Shown here: positions 1 to 8,756 of the stretch, in pieces | How the letters are laid out: every line of letters begins with the position of its first letter | How positions within the stretch are numbered: the first letter of the stretch is position 1 | Assembly: GCF_900091465.1 (NCBI RefSeq) | Contig: NZ_FMHV01000002.1 | Span: 4,092,001-4,156,000, forward strand | DNA from: Micromonospora rhizosphaerae | GTDB taxonomy: Bacteria; Actinomycetota; Actinomycetes; Mycobacteriales; Micromonosporaceae | DNA: 64,000 bases | Direction of reading: 5' to 3' | Notes under the pieces: model-generated | Told to the model about the DNA's origin: nothing | The model's database searches: none | The model's input: the letters and a program-made list of their open reading frames with translations, nothing else | Program-made: the position numbers and the translations under genes

Positions 1-846
1 GACACCCGGTTCGTGGTCGCCCCGGCCGGGGTCTGGGACGTGCTGAAGTACGCCTTCCTCGGCGCGTACGCCTTCGTCACCGGGATGCTGCTGCGCCGGT
101 ACTTCCAGACCGACCTGCGCCCCAGCGCGTACGCCAGCGCGGTGCTCCGCGTGATCCTGGTGCTCCTGGTCGTCACGGTCGTGCACCAGGTGGTCGGCGC
201 GACGGCGGCGGTAGCGCAGAGCGCCGAGATGGCGGTCGCGTTCGTCATCGGCTTCTTTCCGCTGGTCGGGCTGCAGTTCCTGGAGCGGCTGACGTCGCGG
301 GTGCTGCGGTTCGCCGTGCCCACCGTCGCCCCGGACTACCCCCTCGACCAGCTCGACGGGCTCAACCTCTGGTACGAGGCGCGGCTGGTCGAGGAGGGGG
401 TCGAGGACATGCAGAACCTGACCACGATGAATCTCGTCGACGTCATCCTGCACACCCGGGTCCCGACCGGCCGCCTGGTGGACTGGGTGGACCAGGCGTT
501 CCTGCTGATCCACCTCGAGCAGGCGGAGCGTCGGGAGGTCCGGCGGGAGCGCCGGAAGGACGGTTGCGGCACCGCGCACGGCGGCGCCGCGGCCCGGGTG
601 CGGCTGCGCCGGGCCGGCATCCGCACCGCCACCGACCTGCTCAAGGTCTTCTCGACCGAGGACGGCGAGGATCCGGGTACGGGGTTGCCGCGGCGGCGCT
701 ACCGGGCACCGGACGGCGTCGGGCGACTGCCGCTGCCGGAGGACCAGCTACGGCTGCTCGTCGCCGTGCTCGCGGCGGAGCCGGGGCTCGCGCCGGTCTG
801 GAACTGGCAGCGCAACGGAGTACCGCTCGACCGCGATGCGCCGTGA
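1..846 (+). CDS. Membrane protein, 5'-truncated by window edge
   Basis: The reading frame is open from the first base, so the true start probably lies upstream; a GTG at 13 is the first internal candidate. The visible ~281 residues begin with two or three hydrophobic helices (roughly residues 10-30, 45-65 and 75-90). A soluble part follows, with a helical 'LDGLNLWYEARL' segment and a helix-hairpin-helix-like 'RAGIRTATDLLKVF' stretch near residue 200. I do not recognise the family. It ends in TGA just before a strong hairpin shared with the convergent gene, so this is the last gene of its transcript. Function unknown; inner-membrane anchoring with a cytoplasmic C-terminus is inferred. Confidence 0.75.
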   Translation, partial: DTRFVVAPAGVWDVLKYAFLGAYAFVTGMLLRRYFQTDLRPSAYASAVLRVILVLLVVTVVHQVVGATAAVAQSAEMAVAFVIGFFPLVGLQFLERLTSRVLRFAVPTVAPDYPLDQLDGLNLWYEARLVEEGVEDMQNLTTMNLVDVILHTRVPTGRLVDWVDQAFLLIHLEQAERREVRRERRKDGCGTAHGGAAARVRLRRAGIRTATDLLKVFSTEDGEDPGTGLPRRRYRAPDGVGRLPLPEDQLRLLVAVLAAEPGLAPVWNWQRNGVPLDRDAP

Positions 847-900
847 CCGGTTCACATTCCGACGATCCGGGGCGCCGACGGCGCCACGACGCGGACATGC

Positions 901-932
901 CGGTGGCCGGGCGCTGGTGCGCCCGGCCACCG
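901..932. terminator. Bidirectional hairpin terminator
   Basis: Perfect 14-bp inverted repeat (901-914 with 919-932) around a TGGT loop. It lies between two convergent genes (stops at 846 and 949), as expected for a shared rho-independent-like terminator in a high-GC actinomycete, where the U-tract is often missing. Confidence 0.75.
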
Positions 933-948
933 CTTCGACGCCGTCCCG

Positions 949-3714
949 CTACAGCCGACTCAGCGGGGTCTTCCAGACGCCACGGCCGTGGGTTGCCGTG
1001 TAGAGGTAGCCGTCCGGTCCGATCGAGAGATCGAACACGGTCGTGAGCGGCAGCGCACCGGTGGTGCCGGAGACGCCACCGATCCGCTTCCAGTCGCTCA
1101 CGTCGCCGGCGCCGTCGACCGTGCCGACCATCACGCCGTAGTCGGTCCCGACCACCAGCTTGCTCCCGTAGCGGACGACGTCCGTGCCGGGTACGTCCGG
1201 GGTACCGGCCGACTCGTTCGTCCAGGTCACCCCGCCGTCCTTGGTGAGCACGCCCTTCCACACATGGTCCTGCGCGGCGCCGGGGCCCTCGATGAAGCGG
1301 CGGTTGTAGCCGTTGAACACCAGGTAGACGGTGGCGCTGCTGCTGTTCACGCTGTCGATGTGGACGGCGCTCGGGTACCGCGAGGGCAACCCGGTCATGT
1401 CCAGCTCGTGCCAGCTCCCACCGAAGTTGGTCTGCACGCCGCGGGAGAAGCCGCCGCTGTTGCAGTTGCTCTCCCCGCACCAGGCCGCGACGATGACGTC
1501 CTTCGAGGCGTCCCGCTTCGCGGCCGGGTCCGCGACCGCGTCGAGCCCCACCACCATCCGGCCCGCCGTGCCCAGCGTCGCGCGCTTCGTCCACCCGTGG
1601 TTGGCCAGCGACTCGGCCTGCTCCTCGGTGGTGGAGAAGGCGAGGTCGTGGGTCCAGATCGCGTTGCCGCCCGCGACCCAGCGCTCGCTGCCGTGGTCCC
1701 CGGTGTTCTCCGAGCCCCGGACCGCGCGGAACGGCGCGGTGAAGCGCGGGTTGGTGTCCGGGACGGCCAGGTCGATGATGGCGTTCTTCGAGCCGTCGGT
1801 CTGGCCGCAGGTGGTGGTCATCCACAGCTCGAGGTAGACGTACTCGTCGAGGATGTGACAACCGTTCCTCGGGTCGACGATGATGTCGCCACCGTCGCCG
1901 CCGAACGGCGAGACCATCTCCGTGTTGCCCTGGTTGTCCTTGCGATCGCCGCGCAGCAGCGAGCCGCCGTTGTCCTGCAGGCCGCCGGAGATCGCGTAGC
2001 CGCCCCGCGCGGGGTCGACGCCGACGCCGACGGAGTAGTACTGCAGGGTGCCCAGGCCCTGGGAGTGGTTGGCCCAGTCGTTCGCGTGCCCGAGCTTGTC
2101 CACGGTTCCGTTGATCGGCCGGGACTTCACGCCGCCGTCGTTGCCGACGTAGACCCGCCCCTCGTAGGTGAGGACGGAGTGCTGGTCGGAGTGGGTGGTC
2201 TCCGGGCAGGTGTTCTCCGCGTCGGAGATCGCCCAGCACTTCAGGCCGAAGTTCCAGTACGGACCGGGCGTGGTCCAGTTCGTCCCGCCGTTGTTCGTCT
2301 CGTAGACCTCCTCGAGGCCCAGCCAGACGTGATCCGGGTGCCCGGGCTCGGCCAGGATGAAGTTGTTGTACCAGGCCTGCACGCCCGGCCGGTAGAAGAC
2401 GCCGTTGCCGCCGCTCAGGGCGGAGCCGGAGGACTGCAGCTTGCCGCTGTCCGCGATCTGCGTCCACGGCCCGGCGAGGGTGCCGCTGGCGGACTTGAAG
2501 ACGCCGTAGAGCACGCTCATCGGCGAGGTGTTCAGCTTCGTCGGCGACTCCACCACGGCGTACAGGACGCTCTTCTTCCCCGCCGCGTCGGTGCCCCAGG
2601 CGAACTCGGTGTTGCCGACCTGCTGGTACCCGAGGGCGCCCTGCGGGTTCACCTGCGCGAAGCTGTCCGCCGCACCGGTCCTGCTGTAGTAGAAGCCGTT
2701 GTAGCTGGCGTCCCCGCTGCGCCAGGCGGCGTTGGCCAGCACGCCGCCGGCGTCGTCGATGGCGACGTCGTTGACGATGTTCTTGTACGGCTGGCTGATG
2801 TTGCTGTCAGCGGCCGGGTTCGGCATGAAGATGTTGATCCACGCCTTGCCCGGGACCGGTCGGTTGCTCGCGTCGAGCGGGTAGCGCCAGAGACCGCGGG
2901 TGGTCGCCGCGTACGCCCAGTGAGTGGCGTCGTCGAAGCGCACCTTGTTGATGCCGCGGCTCTCCAGCTCCGTGCCCCCGAGCCGGTCGCTGTCCTTGAA
3001 CTGGGCGGTGGCCAGGTCGGCGCTGGCCGCCCGCGGGTTGCGGAACATGCCCGCGCCGACGTACGAGGTCGCGCCGGTGTTGGCCTCACCGGTGGCGTAC
3101 CAGAGGGCGCCGTCGTGGTACTCGAGATCGCCCGTGGACAGCGAGAGGATGCTGTCGGAGATCGGCTGCCACTGGCCGTCGTCGGCCGGGTCGCTGGGGT
3201 TGTTGAGCTTCTTGCGGAAGACCCCGCCGTTGGCGCCGCCCGCGAAGAGGTAGCCGTCGCCGGCGGCGAGGCCCGTCACCCGCCCGGCGACGTAGCCGGA
3301 GCCGCCGGAGGAGTTGGAGAAGTTCGGGTCCCGGTAGTTGGGGTCGTCCGCGTCGTACGGCAGGTTGGTGACCTCGGTCCAGCTGCTGCCGTTGGAGGCG
3401 AGTGATCGGAAGTCGCCCAGGCTGGAGGAGAGCTGGCCGGCGGCGACGGACCCGTAGGGCGCCAGTCGCGCGTTGGCCACGGAAGTGATCGAGCTCAGGA
3501 TCTCGGAGGATTCGGATTCGGGGTCGCCGACGATGCCTTCGACGCCGTGCCCTTCCTCCTCTTCCTCGCCGCCTATCCTTTCGAGGTAGCCGCGGTAGTG
3601 CGGCTCGTTGTCGTCCATGTTGGCGAGCAAGCCGGCGGTTGCGACCGCTGCGACGGCGACCACGGTGGCGGTCACCGCCGCGATCCGCCTGCGCTTGGTG
3701 AGCAGCAAGGCCAT
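949..3714 (-). CDS. Exported BNR/VPS10-like beta-propeller protein
   Basis: Encodes 921 residues. The start is the ATG at 3714, preceded by AGGAGG at good spacing; the frame stays open upstream but without such a site. Residues 1-10 are basic and about 10-28 hydrophobic, a signal peptide or N-terminal anchor. An acidic linker follows (EEEEE near residue 45), then a long run of propeller blades with Asp-box-like motifs ('GYLFAGGANGGVFR', 'ALWYATGEAN', 'HVWLGLEEVYETNNGG', 'RVYVGNDGGV', 'GYLYTATHGRGVWK'). Such proteins are annotated as sialidase- or xyloglucanase-like repeat proteins. The fold is clear, but no catalytic pair could be assigned, so the substrate is unknown. Monocistronic and exported; probably binds or cuts polymers outside the cell. 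Confidence 0.85.
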   Translation of the reverse strand: MALLLTKRRRIAAVTATVVAVAAVATAGLLANMDDNEPHYRGYLERIGGEEEEEGHGVEGIVGDPESESSEILSSITSVANARLAPYGSVAAGQLSSSLGDFRSLASNGSSWTEVTNLPYDADDPNYRDPNFSNSSGGSGYVAGRVTGLAAGDGYLFAGGANGGVFRKKLNNPSDPADDGQWQPISDSILSLSTGDLEYHDGALWYATGEANTGATSYVGAGMFRNPRAASADLATAQFKDSDRLGGTELESRGINKVRFDDATHWAYAATTRGLWRYPLDASNRPVPGKAWINIFMPNPAADSNISQPYKNIVNDVAIDDAGGVLANAAWRSGDASYNGFYYSRTGAADSFAQVNPQGALGYQQVGNTEFAWGTDAAGKKSVLYAVVESPTKLNTSPMSVLYGVFKSASGTLAGPWTQIADSGKLQSSGSALSGGNGVFYRPGVQAWYNNFILAEPGHPDHVWLGLEEVYETNNGGTNWTTPGPYWNFGLKCWAISDAENTCPETTHSDQHSVLTYEGRVYVGNDGGVKSRPINGTVDKLGHANDWANHSQGLGTLQYYSVGVGVDPARGGYAISGGLQDNGGSLLRGDRKDNQGNTEMVSPFGGDGGDIIVDPRNGCHILDEYVYLELWMTTTCGQTDGSKNAIIDLAVPDTNPRFTAPFRAVRGSENTGDHGSERWVAGGNAIWTHDLAFSTTEEQAESLANHGWTKRATLGTAGRMVVGLDAVADPAAKRDASKDVIVAAWCGESNCNSGGFSRGVQTNFGGSWHELDMTGLPSRYPSAVHIDSVNSSSATVYLVFNGYNRRFIEGPGAAQDHVWKGVLTKDGGVTWTNESAGTPDVPGTDVVRYGSKLVVGTDYGVMVGTVDGAGDVSDWKRIGGVSGTTGALPLTTVFDLSIGPDGYLYTATHGRGVWKTPLSRL

Positions 3715-3961
3715 GGGGATGCCTCCTGGGAGGTGGGAGGCCCGCGGTATGTGGGCTGAGCAGACGTTAGTACTGGGAGGGACCACGTGGAATAGGCCTT
3801 GGTTGATTGATTTCCCCAGGCAACAGGTGCTCGCCCTACCGATGTCCGTAATTTGTCCTGAGGCAACAAAAGGCGGACCGGATATTGAAGAATTTGCCCG
3901 TTTTAGGCACTCACCGGATCGGCCGGACGGCACGCCGCGCTCTTCGCATAGCGTCAGCCAC

Positions 3962-4960
3962 ATGAACGAGGATCCGATCGCCCTTCCTGCCCGGCGGTTC
4001 GCCGGGATGCACCTGATCTCCGCAGACGCCGTCGCGCAGATGCCGATCCGGGGCGCGGTCGACGCCCTGGAGACCGCCCTTCGCGGCGGCCTCGACCCCG
4101 AGCAGGACACAGCCCGTTCCCGGGTCGCCACCCAGGTCGGCGAGCTGCTCGTCATGCCGTCAACCCTGGGCACCCTTTCCGGCTCGAAGCTGCTCTCCAT
4201 CACCCCGGACAACCCGCGCCACGGACTGCCGCTCATCCAGGGGAACTTCACCCTCTTCGAGGGTCCCGAGCAGCGGGCGGCCGCCCTCATCGACGGTGTC
4301 GCGCTGACGAACCTGCGTACCCCGGCGGTTTCCGCGCTCGCCGTACGACACCTCCTGCCCGGCGGGGTGGCCGACCCGCTCCGGCTCACGGTGTTCGGCA
4401 CCGGGCCGCAGGCGCGCGGCCACGCCGAGGCGATGCTCTCGCTGCACGAGATCGGTGAGGTATCGCTCGTGGGACGCGACAGCGAACGCCGCGACCGTCT
4501 CGCCGCGCACCTCGCCGACACCGGCGTGCCGGTACGGGTGTCCGGCCCCGACGCGTCCGCACCGGCGGTGGCGCAGGCGGACATCATCTGCTGCTGCACG
4601 AGCGCCCCGGCGCCGCTCTTCGACGGCACCCTGGTCAGACCGGACGCCGTTGTCGTCGCCATCGGTTCGCACTCCCCGCGAATGCGGGAGGTAGATGACA
4701 CCCTGGTAAAGCGCGCGGGCGTCGTCGTGGAATCCCGCGCGAACGCCCTGCGCGAGGCGGGTGACATCGTCATCCCCCTGGCCGCCGGCGTCGTGCGCGA
4801 GGGGGACCTGTACCCGCTGCGCGACGTGGTGACCGGCAGCGCCCAGCTGCCCACCGGCCGACCCAGGCTGTTCAAGGGGACCGGCATGGCGTGGCAGGAT
4901 CTCGTCGTCGGCGCCCAGATCTACCGCAACTACCTCTCCGCGCACGACGGCGCCCCGTGA
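3962..4960 (+). CDS. Ornithine cyclodeaminase / mu-crystallin family protein
   Basis: Encodes 332 residues, close to the family norm. The family comprises NAD(P)-dependent enzymes that cyclise ornithine to proline or reduce/oxidise imino acids. A Rossmann nucleotide site 'VFGTGPQARGHAEA' lies near residues 140-153 and 'ADIICCCTSAPAPLF' near 205. The conserved early 'SGSKLLSITPDNP' region carries the lysine that binds the substrate carboxylate. I start at the ATG at 3962; the frame extends upstream, but that part reads through the divergent promoter region of the BNR gene. The exact substrate cannot be read from sequence: ornithine, alanine dehydrogenase-like and ketimine reductase activities are all possible. 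It stands alone. Confidence 0.85.
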   Translation: MNEDPIALPARRFAGMHLISADAVAQMPIRGAVDALETALRGGLDPEQDTARSRVATQVGELLVMPSTLGTLSGSKLLSITPDNPRHGLPLIQGNFTLFEGPEQRAAALIDGVALTNLRTPAVSALAVRHLLPGGVADPLRLTVFGTGPQARGHAEAMLSLHEIGEVSLVGRDSERRDRLAAHLADTGVPVRVSGPDASAPAVAQADIICCCTSAPAPLFDGTLVRPDAVVVAIGSHSPRMREVDDTLVKRAGVVVESRANALREAGDIVIPLAAGVVREGDLYPLRDVVTGSAQLPTGRPRLFKGTGMAWQDLVVGAQIYRNYLSAHDGAP

Positions 4961-5084
4961 TACCGGCCGCGGCCACACCCCGCGGTAGCGGAGCGGGGAC
5001 CGTGCGTACGCCACTCGGCCCGGCGTGATATCGCGAGACGCCAGGGTAGGAGGCCACGGGACGACCGATGAGAGGTGGCTTGCC

Positions 5085-5303
5085 ATGGATCTGAGCTTTC
5101 TGCGCCCGCTCTTCGACCGCCCCGGCCCGTGGGTGTCCGTGTATCTGGACGCGACGCGGGAGGTACGTGCCGACGCCGCGCTGCTGCGGGCGATCGTCGG
5201 CACGGGAGCCCGCCTCGTCCTGGTCGGCCGCGGCGAGGTGCCGCTGAACCACGGCATGGGGGCCGTTTTGCGCTACGCCGTGGCCAGCACCGCAACGTCC
5301 TGA
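5085..5303 (+). pseudogene. baeRF / Rv2629-like protein with internal deletion
   Basis: A 72-residue in-frame product. Residues 1-25 ('MDLSFLRPLFDRPGPWVSVYLD') match the start of the ~370-residue actinobacterial release-factor-like family that includes Rv2629. Residues 28-68 ('ADAALLRA...GAVLRYA') match the extreme C-terminus of the same family. The whole central part, around 290 residues, is missing and the join is in frame near residue 26. AGAGG-like bases precede the ATG. The full-length family has a ribosome-related or stress role; this remnant can hardly retain it. Family assignment is from memory of Rv2629; the deletion is inferred from the two matching ends. Confidence 0.65.
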
Positions 5304-5314
5304 CGGGGAGACCG

Positions 5315-5349
5315 CAGCGGCGGCCGGGACTGTCGCCCGGTCGCCGCTG
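5315..5349. terminator. Imperfect hairpin between convergent genes
   Basis: CAGCGGCG...CGCCGCTG arms with an inner GCCGGG/CCCGG pairing form a long GC stem with one bulge. It lies between the baeRF remnant (stop 5303) and the convergent hydrolase gene (stop 5412), so it could terminate both. Confidence 0.5.
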
Positions 5350-5411
5350 TTGGTCATCGGTGAGTGGTCCGGCGTTCCGCGAACGCGGGCTGCCTGCCTC
5401 GCATCGAGCTG

Positions 5412-6250
5412 TCAGTGCGAGAACCCTGCCAGGGTCTGCACGAACCACTGCGGATCGTCGAGCCAGGGATAGTGTCCGCCGCCCGGCTGCACGGCCAGCT
5501 CGGCCTGACGGAACAGGCCGGCATACTCGGCGGCGCGCTTCGGCGGAAGCGAGACGTCGTACTCGCCCGCGATGAGAAGGACCGGCGCCCGATGGCCGGC
5601 GAGGGCGGATCTGGTGGCTTCCGGGTCAAGGGCGCCGGCCGAGTAGTACCCGCCGCTGGTTCTGCGTTCTTCTGGCTCGCCTCAAGGGCGAGGCGGGCCT
5701 GGCGGTTGGCATCCCATCGGCCATGTTTGAAGGGTTCAATCGCCTTCGCATCAGCGGCGGTGGCGTCGCCCGACCAGATCCGCTCGAGCGCGGCGAAGGC
5801 GTCCGGGAACCAGGCCTCGCCTCGGCGCAGCTCGGCGATGTGCCGACGATCCAGGTCGGTGATCTCCAGGCCCACCACGAGCGGGCTGGGAGTGACCAGA
5901 GCGAGGCGGCCGATGCGGTCCGGGTAGCGGGCGGCGTACAGCACCGCGAGAGTGCCACCAGCCGAGTGTCCCAACAGATCGATCCGGTCCCGCCCGAGAT
6001 GGACGCGTAGCGCCTCGACGTCGTCGACCAGCCGATCACACCGGTAACTGGCCGGGTCCGCCGGTACGGCCGATTCCCCGGTTCCGCGCAGGTCGAGGCG
6101 AATCAGCGAGCGATGCGCCGACAACCCGCCCAGGTCACCGAGGTATGCCGAGGCCTGCATGGGGCCGCCGGGAAGGCAGATCAGCGGGTCGCCCTCGCCG
6201 GCCTGGTGGTATGCAAGCCGGGTGCCGTCGGCAGCGGAGAAGGTTGCCAT
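5412..6250 (-). pseudogene. Alpha/beta hydrolase, frameshifted
   Basis: The ATG at 6250 opens an alpha/beta-hydrolase of the proline iminopeptidase type. It has the oxyanion 'LPGGP' motif near residue 25, the nucleophile elbow 'GHSAGG' near 95, and 'LRGTGES'. After 'SQKNAE' the frame goes wrong: around 5649-5656 a single-base indel diverts translation into an unrelated tail. Shifting frame there restores a normal C-terminus with 'HRAPVLLIAGEYD' and 'GGGHYPWLDDP' (acid and His of the triad), ending in TGA at 5412-5414. Without the shift the product keeps Ser but loses Asp and His. A sequencing error in the GC run is the alternative. Confidence 0.8.
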
Positions 6251-6351
6251 GTGGAGATCATATGCAGGGGCACCGTGCAGCCGTTGTGGTCTCACCGCCG
6301 CCGGCGGGCGTCCGATCTGGCGGTGTCGTGCCCCCCGCTACGCTCGGGTGC

Positions 6352-6774
6352 ATGGGAGATCCGTTCCGGGTACGCATCACCGTCCGCGGCTACGAGCTCG
6401 ACACCCAGGGCCACCTGAACCAGGCCGTCTATCTGCAATACGGCGAGCACGCCCGGTGGGAGTGCCTGCGCGCTGCCGGCATCTCGCAGGACCGGCTCAT
6501 CGCCAGCGGAGTGGGACCCGTCGCCCTGGAGGTCACCCTGAAATACCTGAGAGAGCTGCGCGGTGGGGACGAGGTGGACGTGTCCTGCGAGTTCCGCTGG
6601 GGCGAGGGCAAGACCTTCCAGATCGACCAGGACTACACCCGCCCAGACGGCACGCAGGTCGCGACGCTGACCGGGGTGGGCGGGCTGCTCGACCTGGCGG
6701 CCCGGCGGCTGGTGCCCAACCCGCGGGAGCGGTTCCAGGAGCTGGCCACCGATCCGGGTCCGCTCAACCTCTGA
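6352..6774 (+). CDS. Acyl-CoA thioesterase (hotdog, YbgC/FadM-like)
   Basis: Encodes 140 residues, the usual single-hotdog length. The active-site segment 'ELDTQGHLNQAVYLQYGEHAR' (residues 15-35) has the catalytic Asp17 and the His-Leu-Asn that positions it, as in 4-hydroxybenzoyl-CoA thioesterase/FadM proteins. The second Asn of the common HVNN signature is Gln here. It hydrolyses acyl- or aroyl-CoA to the free acid; the chain is unknown. The ATG at 6352 follows the promoter region facing the damaged hydrolase gene. It is a single-gene unit, convergent with the Thg1/kinase pair only 20 bp away. Confidence 0.85.
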   Translation: MGDPFRVRITVRGYELDTQGHLNQAVYLQYGEHARWECLRAAGISQDRLIASGVGPVALEVTLKYLRELRGGDEVDVSCEFRWGEGKTFQIDQDYTRPDGTQVATLTGVGGLLDLAARRLVPNPRERFQELATDPGPLNL

Positions 6775-6794
6775 GGCCCGGTCCGGATCAGGGT

Positions 6795-7550
6795 CTATTT
6801 ACGGCCGACGGCGAGGGCCGTGATGAGCTGGCGGTAGGCCTCCTTCGCGGGTAGCTCGCGTTCAATCTTGATGCGCCGGCGGGTGGTGGTGACCGGGGTA
6901 CGGCGTACGGGATCAAACCCCGGGTGTTCGTAGGTTTCCCACCACAGTCCGACGCCACGCCGCTGCCACGTGGGCACGTCGTCGAAGTTGATGCCGTGGC
7001 GGAGCAGCAACTCGTTCTTGTCCGTCGCACTGACTCCTTCCAGCGCGCGGCTGGCCTGCCGAGGCGACTGGCCGTCCTTTCGAAGGGTCCAGTAGCACCA
7101 GCCGTTGAGCGCGCTGCGGGTTGCATCGGACTGCCGCCACGAGAAGTAGTCGGCGACATCCTCAACACCGACTCCGACCCACAGGCGGGAGTCGAAATGA
7201 GCCGGCTGGGTGGCCGCGTGGGTGAACGCCGCGGAGGCGATGCCTGCCGAGATCGACACGAGCTTCTCCACGCTGCGGCTGAAAAGGTCGGAGGCAGGAT
7301 CGAGCAGCAGCGAGATCTCGTCGCTCTCGGTGTAGGCGTAGCGGGCGCCCAATTCCGTCAGCAGCGCTTGCGCGGTGACCACCATGAGGTCGCAGAACCG
7401 GGCGTCGTACGGCTTGTCGAAACGCTGCTCGGTGAGCCGGGTGAAGCCCCGCCCGTCGACCCTGATCACAGTCCAGGCACCTGGTAGCACGCGCAACGAG
7501 TGAAAGTACTCCCGGGCCCGTTGCCGGGCCTCGAACTCCTCGGCCTTCAC
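6795..7550 (-). CDS. thg1: Thg1-like 3'-5' RNA polymerase
   Basis: Encodes 251 residues from the GTG at 7550, chosen because GGAGGG lies 9 nt upstream; a TTG at 7559 abuts that site. The palm motifs are intact: 'RVDGRGF' with Asp32, and 'YTESDEIS' with Asp77-Glu78, the two-metal carboxylates of tRNA-His guanylyltransferases. The family adds nucleotides 3' to 5' onto RNA. In eukaryotes it adds G-1 to tRNA-His; bacterial members mainly repair 5'-truncated tRNAs. Bacterial tRNA-His normally encodes G-1, so repair is the likelier role. It follows the kinase gene by 5 bp and is almost certainly cotranscribed and translationally coupled. The C-terminal ~90 residues are basic ('TTTRRRIKIER') and probably bind RNA. 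Confidence 0.88.
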   Translation of the reverse strand: MKAEEFEARQRAREYFHSLRVLPGAWTVIRVDGRGFTRLTEQRFDKPYDARFCDLMVVTAQALLTELGARYAYTESDEISLLLDPASDLFSRSVEKLVSISAGIASAAFTHAATQPAHFDSRLWVGVGVEDVADYFSWRQSDATRSALNGWCYWTLRKDGQSPRQASRALEGVSATDKNELLLRHGINFDDVPTWQRRGVGLWWETYEHPGFDPVRRTPVTTTRRRIKIERELPAKEAYRQLITALAVGRK

Positions 7551-7555
7551 GACTG

Positions 7556-8023
7556 TCAACCCTCCATCGGCTCTACCTGGAACCCGCCCCTGCCGTCGAG
7601 CCGGACTTCGTACAGCCGGTCGAATCCATCGACCTGCCGAGGGCGTCGCAGTCGCTTGAGCGTGTCATACAGCCCAACGTCCGGCACCCGGGCTCGATCC
7701 TCACGCGCGGCGTTTCGGTCGAGCGCCGCAGACAGATCGGGCGGGAACCAGTAGCCGACCGCCGCCGCGCCATGGGCGCGGGCAGCCTCGATCAGCGGTT
7801 GCCATTCCCGAGGTGACGGATTGGTGTTGTCCACCACGACAGAACGCCCCGCGGCCAGAGCCTCATTGACCAGGCGCATCTGCCGGCGTTGCCGATGCCG
7901 CGCGTTCGGGAACGCGTCCTTGCTCACCACCACATGGCCGTCGGCCAACATGCGGCGATTGAACGTTGTCTTGCCCGACGCCTGCAGACCGATCAAGATC
8001 GCCAGTTCCAACCCATCAACCAC
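7556..8023 (-). CDS. P-loop kinase (AAA/PNK-like) paired with Thg1
   Basis: Encodes 155 residues from the GTG at 8023, which has GGAGG about 6 nt upstream. The Walker A 'GLQASGKTT' (residues 12-20) is followed by 'VVSKDAFPNARHRQRRQ' and the Walker B-like 'GRSVVVDNTNPS' (Asp-Asn-Thr-Asn, typical of T4 polynucleotide-kinase-type phosphotransferases). 'RVPDVGLYDTLKRL' near residue 120 has the lid arginine. Such proteins phosphorylate 5'-OH nucleic acid ends or small hydroxyl substrates. Sitting directly before a Thg1-like polymerase, it could prepare 5' RNA ends by phosphorylation so that Thg1 can activate and extend them. That link is inference from context; an unrelated small-molecule kinase is possible. 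Confidence 0.8.
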   Translation of the reverse strand: MVDGLELAILIGLQASGKTTFNRRMLADGHVVVSKDAFPNARHRQRRQMRLVNEALAAGRSVVVDNTNPSPREWQPLIEAARAHGAAAVGYWFPPDLSAALDRNAAREDRARVPDVGLYDTLKRLRRPRQVDGFDRLYEVRLDGRGGFQVEPMEG

Positions 8024-8168
8024 GCTCGCCTCCGCTACCCACATCTCAGCAACGAGCAGAGCGGCCGCCAGGCGGCAGACGAACGTGACTTCCCAGCTGT
8101 CGTTGATCGGTCGCTGGGTGGCGCTCCTGCCAGCGGACGAGCTGGACCGGGTGGAGCACACTGACCAT

Positions 8169-8756
8169 ATGAGCCCTCCCGCTGCGTTCCTCGCCGAGCC
8201 GCCGCAAAGCCCGGCGGTGACTGCCGCCTACGAGGCCGATCTCTCCTCCGACGGCTACATCAACAACCTCACTCGTGTCTGGTGCTGGCGTCCTGACCTG
8301 CTGGCGTCCTTCCAGACCCTGCGTGCCGACCTCCTGGCCGAGTCAGGCCTGTCGCCACGGGAGGTGGCCGTGATGGTCGCCGCCACCGCCGCAGCCCGCA
8401 GCGACGCCTACTGTGCGCTGGCGTGGGGATCCAGGCTGGCCGAGCTCAGCGACGAGCCGACCGCCGCGAAGGTGCTGCAAGGCGTTGACGGTGGCCTGTC
8501 CGATCGGGAGGCCGCACTGGCGCGTTGGTCTCGTCAGGTCGTCCACGACCCGAATGCCACCACGCAGGCCGACGTGGACCGCTTGCGCGAGGCGGGTTTC
8601 AGTGACCAGGAGATCTTCGAGGCGACGACCTGGATCGCGTTCCGGATGGCGTTCTCCACCATCAATGACGCGCTGGGAGCGCGGCCAGATCCGCAGCTTG
8701 CTGAGATGGCGCCTCGGCTCGTCCGCGAAGCGGTCACCTACGGCCGGCCGGTCTAG
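8169..8756 (+). CDS. Carboxymuconolactone decarboxylase / AhpD-like protein
   Basis: Encodes 195 residues. The all-helical CMD/peroxidase-related core shows in 'GLSPREVAVMVAATAAARSDAYCALAWG' (near residues 58-85) and the second helical half 'GFSDQEIFEATTWIAFRMAFSTINDAL'. AhpD enzymes have a CxxC pair; here only one Cys is present in 'AYCALAW', so thiol peroxidase reductase activity is doubtful. The ATG at 8169 lacks an obvious ribosome site. Its TAG overlaps the stop of the convergent nitroreductase gene by 4 bp. Role unknown, possibly detoxification of peroxides or reactive carbonyls. Confidence 0.75.
   Translation: MSPPAAFLAEPPQSPAVTAAYEADLSSDGYINNLTRVWCWRPDLLASFQTLRADLLAESGLSPREVAVMVAATAAARSDAYCALAWGSRLAELSDEPTAAKVLQGVDGGLSDREAALARWSRQVVHDPNATTQADVDRLREAGFSDQEIFEATTWIAFRMAFSTINDALGARPDPQLAEMAPRLVREAVTYGRPV

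Noticed and set aside
988..3405. An 805-codon plus-strand frame across the BNR gene
   Set aside because: Shadow of the minus-strand propeller gene; composition-driven, Val/Arg/Ala-rich with no family motif.
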